Below, in pieces: positions 31,337 through 36,317 of a stretch of 36,317 nt of DNA. A program made the position numbers and the translations under genes. How positions within the stretch are numbered: position 1 is the first letter of the stretch; each line of letters opens with the position of its first letter. The notes under the pieces were generated by a model. The model was not told where the DNA came from. It searched no databases and saw only the letters and a list, made by a program, of their open reading frames with translations. Source of the stretch: a virus; IMG/VR virus record IMGVR_UViG_3300027607_000111, positions 1 to 36,317 of that record. One strand, 5' to 3'.

Positions 31337-31645
31337 TTAAATGGGTATTTCATCCTCTTGCATACAGCGGTCTATCGCATCCAAATCAAATCCATATAGT
31401 TCCGCGCATCGATTGGCCTTTTCGAACAACGGGCCGTATCTTTTGCGAAGCACTTCTTTCATTTTTTCGTCAAAATCATCCATGCGCTGATCGGCGAGCC
31501 CTTCCTGCAATCTTCTTTGCAGGTCGGGGTTCATCTGGAACGGGCCTGGAGGAACTGCCGACGCAGTTGGATAGTCGGGAACTTGATGGCTGATTGTCTT
31601 GGGTCTTTGGCGCGCTTGCATCAGCGCATGGACGAGATCGTTCAT
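31337..31645 (-). CDS. 102-residue cargo-like protein
   Basis: This small soluble protein begins MNDLVHALMQARQRPKTISH, then a Pro-rich VPPGPFQMNPDL, and two charged helices (RRLQEGLADQRMDDFDEKM and a C-terminal segment with two Cys-free helices ending YGFDLDAIDRCMQED). It has AAAGGA eight bases upstream of the ATG at 31645. It is followed by no partner gene of its own before the plus-strand lipoproteins. The N-terminal helix plus Pro-rich linker is a weaker version of that in the other cargo proteins. Function unknown. Confidence 0.5.
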   Translation of the reverse strand: MNDLVHALMQARQRPKTISHQVPDYPTASAVPPGPFQMNPDLQRRLQEGLADQRMDDFDEKMKEVLRKRYGPLFEKANRCAELYGFDLDAIDRCMQEDEIPI

Positions 31646-31684
31646 GGGACAATCCTTTCGAGGGATGAGTGGGACGGAATTGTC

Positions 31685-31722
31685 AAAAAACAAAACGCCT
31701 CGGCCCTGCTCAGGCCGAGGCG
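31685..31722 (-). terminator. terminator after the LamG-like gene
   Basis: On the minus strand CGCCTCGGCC and GGCCGAGGCG pair around a seven-base loop (TGAGCAG) followed by TTTTGTTTTTT. It closes the fibre/adhesin operon. The stem and loop are nearly identical to those inside repeat E at 28017-28051. Confidence 0.88.
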
Positions 31723-31742
31723 CTATCGTTTAAAGGGCACGC

Positions 31743-32483
31743 CTAAACGAAATGCCCCACATGCTGAACCGTGGAAACGCCGCCACTAGGCGCTTGGAGC
31801 GTGGGATGGTCTGACGACCACGTCGGTGAATAGATGTCTGCGTCAGCGAGATTGGGGCCCGTCAGTGCGGTGTATTGATCCGTATCGGTCAATGTCCAAT
31901 GCGCGACCGGGTTTGCCGCTGCGATGTTGTCCGCTCTTTTGCCGTTGCCGCTGTTGTACAGCTGCGATGCGATCGAGTCCGCATTTGACAAATCCGACGG
32001 CAGCCAAAGGGCCACGTCAGCGATCTTACCTTCCATGCGGGTAAATTGGTTCCGATTATTGCCATTCCCAATGTATACAATCGTAAGATCTTGCACACCA
32101 CCGGGATCACCGGACCCATACGAACGGCTGTTTGATGTGCCGTCTATATATCCCTTTAACGTACAAAATGGCGCGCTTCCCTCCGCAATAACGGCACGAA
32201 AGGCCCACACATTCTGGGCTAGGGCTCCGGTTCCGGTGTTTTGTCCAATCTGCCCATCGTCATTATACTTAAGGATATGGCTCGGTTGATCGAGGCTATC
32301 GAGTTCGCCCCGCATATAGTTGCTTTCGCTCAAAGCTTCGACTTCGACCTCAACCATGCCTCCGCCATCCGCTTCACGCTTGGTCCAATAGGTCATCATC
32401 TTCCAGACGTCGACAGACAAACCGCTTGTCAACGTGGTTTCGAGATAATCCCTACCGTCCACTTGGCTAAATTGAGCACTCAT
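31743..32483 (-). CDS. LamG/concanavalin-like tail protein
   Basis: This 246-residue protein has the LamG_3-like pattern: an N-terminal strand set, a middle YIDGTSNSRSYGSG and the typical MEGKIADVALWLPSDLSNAD, ending IAAANPVAHWTLTDT. Such lectin-like domains bind sugars. Its ATG overlaps the stop of the 840-residue protein (ATGA), so the two are coupled; it may be the binding partner of the lyase-like protein on the virion. The C-terminus is Gly/Ser-rich. It is not clear if it is virion-bound or a head/tail fibre part. Confidence 0.7.
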   Translation of the reverse strand: MSAQFSQVDGRDYLETTLTSGLSVDVWKMMTYWTKREADGGGMVEVEVEALSESNYMRGELDSLDQPSHILKYNDDGQIGQNTGTGALAQNVWAFRAVIAEGSAPFCTLKGYIDGTSNSRSYGSGDPGGVQDLTIVYIGNGNNRNQFTRMEGKIADVALWLPSDLSNADSIASQLYNSGNGKRADNIAAANPVAHWTLTDTDQYTALTGPNLADADIYSPTWSSDHPTLQAPSGGVSTVQHVGHFV

Positions 32484-35002
32484 AGTGCGTACCTCCAGTT
32501 AAGCTTGCTGTCTATGTCTACAGTGATGTTTGACGTAAAATTTTGCGCCTCGGTCACATGACTTGCATTGATGTTTGGCGATCCCGTGTGATGGGCCAAC
32601 ACCGCTGCTGCCTTTTGCATCATCGTATAACTATCCGCAGATGAGATATTGGGTGCCGTCATCGCCACGGCATCTTGCGATTGAAGCAAGAAAGAGATTG
32701 CAGCATTGTTCACAGACGCAAATGAGATCGCAGGACCACCCGGTGTGGCGCTGACCTCGATATTGAGACCGGAAATACTCACCACATAATATTCAGTGCC
32801 TTCGGTAATCTCGGCCGGAATGTCTCTGCTTTGGTTTCCGAGATTGTTGTTGTCCATGAAAAAGGCGCTGTCGCCCACCGTCACAGGAAATTCAACGGAA
32901 TCTGGGGTTAGACTGCTGAGGCCGATAAGTGTCGAACTTGCCGATGTACCGGCATCAACAATATGGCTGGCATATTTCGGATGGTGAAATTCGTTGGTAA
33001 CCGACTCCCATGGCTGACTCTTCGGTGTCGGAATGAAACGATATGCCATGGACTTTGCACTCTGCGTCCCATTCCACATATTGGCTGAAAACTTCGCCAT
33101 ATGATCCGCATAGGTTTTGATATTGGCGTTTTCCGTCAGCCGGTAATTGAAGAAGCTGCCCATCACGATCAACGCCTGGGCCCAGGGCGCCTCCACACCA
33201 TGACCCTCGTTGAAGACACTGACGCCCGCATCCTTTTGGGATTGCGGATAGTAACTCAAGGACACCGCGAGGTAGTCTCCATGCTGATCATTATAGACGG
33301 TGAAGAAATTTCGAGCCACGTCATTGTCAGGCACAACAGCGACGGCACCTGCCATGATCGCCAATCCCAAACCTACTCCGCGGGAATTGTTACCGCTGTT
33401 CAAGTCGCCGGTTCCAAGATATTGGGTGGTGGGGATGCTGAGAGATGGGCGCGAACTCTGAAAGTGGGGGTACGGTTGGCCGTTGCCTAAGTTCCCGTTG
33501 TTTTGATGAGTGAGGTTGGTGCAGAGGTCCATCTGGGCCTCAAGAATGTATCTTTCACCCTCTAAGAGATAGGTGAAGTAACAATAGTTGACACCGTGAC
33601 TAGCTCCTGACGAGACGTTCCATGGGCCGTCACCACCTAGAGGCTCAACCCAGCCGCCGAGTGCTGCGCCCGCGCCGTTTCGGTGGCCCGTTGCGGGCGG
33701 CGGCATGCCGTCGGATTGGAAATCGTACTCTGCTAAGAGTTTTGGCCCCATCTCGAACGACATGACCGTATTCGCTTTGTCTGCGCCCTCACCGGTAAAG
33801 TCATTCCAAGCGTCAGACGCTTTACTCGACCGATTCCGGTTCGTGTCGACCCGATAATGATAAGGGATGTGCAGCCCGACATGAGCATGCACGCGCGCCA
33901 CTCGATTGTTATCCGCCGACGGATTAACTATGGCGATCGCGTCACTATTGGATATCACGCCGCGGCCCATATATCCGCCGCCATCATCAATATTGTAGCG
34001 ATGGTCCATATTTTCCATAATTGAAAGTGTATTGGTCAGATTATTGGTCGGCGTGAAGCCGAGTTCTTGTGGTGGGACCAATCCGGTTTCAATCCAATAT
34101 GCGCTGTCCGGCTTGTAGACTAAGGTGGGGATGTTCACCGACCAATATCGCTGCGCATGTTGCGCATCATTATCCGGTCGAACAGTCGCCCACTGACTGT
34201 GGTAGTAATGCGGAATGGCACTAAAGGTCTCTATCGTTGCAGCACCGTCCTTCAAGACCGCATTGTAGTTACGCCGGTCTTTACCGGCGACAGACCACCA
34301 ATCCTGCGTGAGAACGGCGACATAGGAGTAATCCGTAATTCCGTTTGAGCCGTTGTTCCACGCATCGATATGAAAGATTGCTTTCAAATGGGCATCTTCG
34401 GCACCCCCGGTTTGATCTTTGAACATGATCCAGCCCATCCAAGACTCACAGACCTTTCCACCGCCAACCTTGGTCAGGCGGGTTGCCACTGTGTCATTGA
34501 ACTTGGCTTCGAACGTGCCGGAACCGACGGTCGTATCTGGCGTGTGATCTTTCAGTGTATCAACAACAACTTGCACGTCCGAATTGGCTTTGATGGTCGC
34601 CAAGGAAATCCGTTCCGTATTGTCATAAGTGCCTGAGACGGCCTCGACATCATATGTCCGGCTTTGTGAGGCGCTGAAGGTCGCGTCTTTGAAACGGCAA
34701 ACACAGAATTTGAGGGATCCGTCCATCCAACTGACCCTTTCGTCAAATTGGATATCGGTGATCTCCGCGCCACCTTGGATCGATACTTTGGGTACGCAAT
34801 TGGCCGGCATGTCGCCTTTCTTGAACGGCAATCCGATCTTGACAAAACCTGGCGACGTGCCGCCGCTATTGGTGTTTTCGATCGCGAAGCTTTGGATCAC
34901 CCCTTGGGGCGGGGCCGGCGGAGTCCCGCCGGCCGCGCCGCGCAGGCGCGGGGCGATACCGCCGATCACCCGCGTGCCTTGCATAGCAATATCTATCGTC
35001 AT
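32480..35002 (-). CDS. polysaccharide-lyase-like tail protein (PcRGLX/YetA-like)
   Basis: This 840-residue protein has a short virion-attachment-like Pro/Gly-rich start, then an N-terminal beta part with VKIGLPFKKGDMPAN and RVSWMDGSLKFCVCRFKD, the pattern of the PcRGLX/YetA exo-rhamnogalacturonan lyase family (usually xPFxxG and WPDGSxxW). A large helical part follows with WNVSSGASHGVNYCYFTYLL, SRGVGLGLAIMAGAV, GHGVEAPWAQALIVM and RVHAHVGLHIPYHYRVD. These motif positions echo those in the 528-2405 product. It is placed amid fibre genes and is likely a tail depolymerase. The start overlaps the upstream stop as TAATG. Substrate unknown; catalytic residues not identified. Confidence 0.7.
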   Translation of the reverse strand: MTIDIAMQGTRVIGGIAPRLRGAAGGTPPAPPQGVIQSFAIENTNSGGTSPGFVKIGLPFKKGDMPANCVPKVSIQGGAEITDIQFDERVSWMDGSLKFCVCRFKDATFSASQSRTYDVEAVSGTYDNTERISLATIKANSDVQVVVDTLKDHTPDTTVGSGTFEAKFNDTVATRLTKVGGGKVCESWMGWIMFKDQTGGAEDAHLKAIFHIDAWNNGSNGITDYSYVAVLTQDWWSVAGKDRRNYNAVLKDGAATIETFSAIPHYYHSQWATVRPDNDAQHAQRYWSVNIPTLVYKPDSAYWIETGLVPPQELGFTPTNNLTNTLSIMENMDHRYNIDDGGGYMGRGVISNSDAIAIVNPSADNNRVARVHAHVGLHIPYHYRVDTNRNRSSKASDAWNDFTGEGADKANTVMSFEMGPKLLAEYDFQSDGMPPPATGHRNGAGAALGGWVEPLGGDGPWNVSSGASHGVNYCYFTYLLEGERYILEAQMDLCTNLTHQNNGNLGNGQPYPHFQSSRPSLSIPTTQYLGTGDLNSGNNSRGVGLGLAIMAGAVAVVPDNDVARNFFTVYNDQHGDYLAVSLSYYPQSQKDAGVSVFNEGHGVEAPWAQALIVMGSFFNYRLTENANIKTYADHMAKFSANMWNGTQSAKSMAYRFIPTPKSQPWESVTNEFHHPKYASHIVDAGTSASSTLIGLSSLTPDSVEFPVTVGDSAFFMDNNNLGNQSRDIPAEITEGTEYYVVSISGLNIEVSATPGGPAISFASVNNAAISFLLQSQDAVAMTAPNISSADSYTMMQKAAAVLAHHTGSPNINASHVTEAQNFTSNITVDIDSKLNWRYAL

Positions 35003-35835
35003 TAGTTTGCCGTCCTTTTCACTGTAAAGCTGTAGACCAAGTTCCCCGAGCCGGAGGTGAAGGTGAAATCGAGCGAGAGCTTCGATCCCTTGGCGATGGC
35101 CTGTACCGCCGGCGTCGTGGTGCTTTTGGTGGTGTTGGTGGTCAGGGCGCTAAAGCCGGTGATGGTGGCGCCGTCATCTTGCAATGTTGTGGTGCCGACC
35201 AAATTGCCCGTGGTCTGTAAATTGACTTCGACGGTGTCGAGGGCAAAAGGCGTCGACAGATCGAGATCCACGGTTTGACTGGCATCCACATTCAAAATGC
35301 TGCCGCCATATTGACGCAGATCGTCCCGGGCCTCCGGGGCATCGCCGGCGGCATTGGCCGACAGATATTGATTGCCCGCAAGGGACCCGCTGATCAGCAC
35401 TTCGGCCAGCCATTTGGGGTCGGTGGCCGAGGCATAGGTGACGCGGAGCATTTCATCTTTGCGCAAGGTCGCCGTGTCGAGACCGGCGCGGTTGATACCG
35501 TCGGTCCCTGCGCTGAGGGTGACCAGCCCATCATTGACATTGATGACGTCAAAAAAATCACCGATATTGGTCATGGATGACGGCAGGGTGAGCTGAAGCG
35601 CACTCGCGCTGTTGGTTTTGATCAGCTTTTTGGCGTCGCTGGTCTGCACCGTATAATTGGTGGTGACGTCATTGATCGCCACATAACGCAGCGGATCATA
35701 CTCGCTATCGTGATTATGGGTTGCGATGCTTTCCGCATCATCGCGGATTGATTTTAAAACCGTGTTCGTGTTGGCCCGGTTGGGGATGCCGGCGGAGGGT
35801 ACCGCCTGATCGATTTGGGTATTTGTGGTTGCCAT
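35002..35835 (-). CDS. tail fibre-like protein
   Basis: This 277-residue Thr/Ser/Asp-rich protein starts NTQIDQAVPSAGIPNRANTN and includes THNHDSEYDP, a common phage fibre repeat that binds divalent metal, plus many short beta segments. There is no enzyme motif. GGAG is upstream of the ATG. Its stop overlaps the ATG of the lyase-like protein. It probably forms a trimeric fibre or collar linking the lyase-like protein to the particle. Its receptor is unknown. Confidence 0.7.
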   Translation of the reverse strand: MATTNTQIDQAVPSAGIPNRANTNTVLKSIRDDAESIATHNHDSEYDPLRYVAINDVTTNYTVQTSDAKKLIKTNSASALQLTLPSSMTNIGDFFDVINVNDGLVTLSAGTDGINRAGLDTATLRKDEMLRVTYASATDPKWLAEVLISGSLAGNQYLSANAAGDAPEARDDLRQYGGSILNVDASQTVDLDLSTPFALDTVEVNLQTTGNLVGTTTLQDDGATITGFSALTTNTTKSTTTPAVQAIAKGSKLSLDFTFTSGSGNLVYSFTVKRTAN

Positions 35836-35838
35836 GTT

Positions 35839-36039
35839 CTAACTCCAATGTGTTGAATTGTCCCAAGTAATGCCGTTGTCCCAAGTGACACCGGTACCGT
35901 CCCAAAGAACGCCGCTGTCCCAAGTCGTGTTGTTGTCCCACGGTGTCCCGCCGATGCCGGCGATGGCCGCAGCCGTTCGGATGACGCCGCGTTCGACGCT
36001 GCGCCAAAGATTGCGTGTGAGAGTTCGAATGGATGTCAT
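35839..36039 (-). CDS. small protein with Trp-Asp tandem repeats
   Basis: This 66-residue protein starts two bases after the upstream stop (TGA TC ATG). Residues 1-30 form a basic helix (TLTRNLWRSVERGVIRTAAA). The rest is a tandem repeat of WDN/WDS/WDG units at 6-9 residue spacing (TPWDNNTTWDSGVLWDGTG and onwards), mirrored at the DNA level by repeated TCCCAAGT. It is a tail-region minor protein by position. A related Trp/Gly repeat (KWGDKE) occurs within the stabilisation protein. Function unknown. Confidence 0.62.
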   Translation of the reverse strand: MTSIRTLTRNLWRSVERGVIRTAAAIAGIGGTPWDNNTTWDSGVLWDGTGVTWDNGITWDNSTHWS

Positions 36040-36041
36040 GA

Positions 36042-36317
36042 TCAGACCGACAACCGGCACTTAAAGGTGCCGCTGGTATGGGAGGTGCATTCGAAGCGAT
36101 AGCTCACGTCATACTCGGGCTCATCAAGGACCTCGGTCACGTCTGAGGTGTATTCTTTGACGAGATACCATTCCGCATCGTCGACAAACTTGCGCTGCAC
36201 TTGCACGATGCCGGTTCCGGCGGTCAGACCGCTGATCGTGATGTTGGCTTCACCGCGTACGGCCAGAGACGCTGAGGTCCCTGTCGCAGTGAAGGATATG
36301 GTCGTGGGACTTGCCAT
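36042..36317 (-). CDS. small beta-rich phage protein
   Basis: This 91-residue protein begins at the ATG at 36317, the last base of the window, so a longer upstream start cannot be excluded. It has strands separated by Gly/Thr turns, FTATGTSASLAVRGEANITISG and EYDVSYRFECTSHTSGTFKCRL, with two cysteines that could pair. The pattern is that of small head-decoration or tail-attachment proteins. It is the first of four co-oriented genes in the fibre/adhesin block. No family identified. Confidence 0.6.
   Translation of the reverse strand: MASPTTISFTATGTSASLAVRGEANITISGLTAGTGIVQVQRKFVDDAEWYLVKEYTSDVTEVLDEPEYDVSYRFECTSHTSGTFKCRLSV

Noticed and set aside
1-36317. tRNA genes, att sites, integrase or diversity-generating retroelement
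   Set aside because: I saw no cloverleaf-like sequence, no recombinase or reverse transcriptase motif, and no paired variable/template repeats in the fibre genes.

Overview
The window is the late (packaging, head, tail, fibre and lysis) region of a short-tailed phage, most likely a resident prophage of an alphaproteobacterium. Almost all phage genes read on the minus strand, so the map runs from 36317 down to 1. The core is recognisable: small and large terminase (27.9-25.9 kb), a long portal (25.5-23.4), scaffold, major capsid and a decoration-like protein (19.9-17.4), a head-tail connector set (14.5-11.4: coiled-coil protein, SU10/T7-type adaptor, P22 gp10-like stabilisation/propeller protein), a GNAT protein, an S74-chaperone tail protein and a fibre (10.6-7.2), and an amidase/holin lysis group (4.5-0 kb). 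Upstream of the terminase lies a second adhesin/fibre block (36.3-31.7) with a polysaccharide-lyase-like protein and a LamG-like protein. There is no sheath or tape measure, which fits a podovirus-type particle. No integrase, repressor or replication gene is in the window. The alphaproteobacterial assignment rests on protein flavour (GTA-type holin, gene style) and on chromosomal-looking 'GTCATCCCGGA...' repeats; I cannot name a genus.

Accessory genes occupy many of the boundaries between structural genes: three exported PEP-CTERM-type proteins (10.8, 15.9, 16.7 kb, plus strand), two tandem lipoproteins (30.2-31.3, plus), an exported protein with an internal duplication (22.2-23.1), two methyltransferases (5.0-6.8) and four two-gene cassettes in which a 180-350 residue protein is followed by a small cytosolic or membrane protein (3.5-2.6, 15.6-14.7, 21.3-20.1, 29.8-28.1 kb). 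One of these first-position proteins ends in a domain resembling a BECR/EndoU-type RNase toxin. Several first-position proteins share a short Leu/Glu/Arg amphipathic N-terminal stretch followed by a proline-rich segment.

The most striking feature is how the accessory genes are bounded. The PEP-CTERM gene at 10.8 kb sits exactly in what looks like an ancestral GTGA stop/start junction, with a 14-base direct repeat on each side. The toxin-like pair at 20-21 kb lies between two copies of a ~187 bp terminator/repeat/leader unit. The pair at 28-30 kb lies between two ~248 bp direct repeats. The exported gene at 22-23 kb lies between inverted ~155 bp repeats. The two methyltransferases lie among two intact copies and one remnant of a 112-residue fibre-proximal gene. 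In three of these cases the cargo gene's 3' end falls inside or next to the repeat. This suggests a repeated mechanism, perhaps single-crossover capture of cassettes at terminators and gene boundaries, that turns the structural operon into a cargo platform. One methyltransferase is interrupted by an in-frame TAA.

In terms of joint function, the core would build and package the virion, and the fibre/lyase proteins would bind or degrade surface polysaccharide. The cargo genes look like lysogeny-expressed surface proteins (PEP-CTERM proteins, lipoproteins, FkbM methyltransferase) and candidate toxin/immunity pairs. All cargo roles are inferred from architecture; no cargo gene was matched to a characterised protein.
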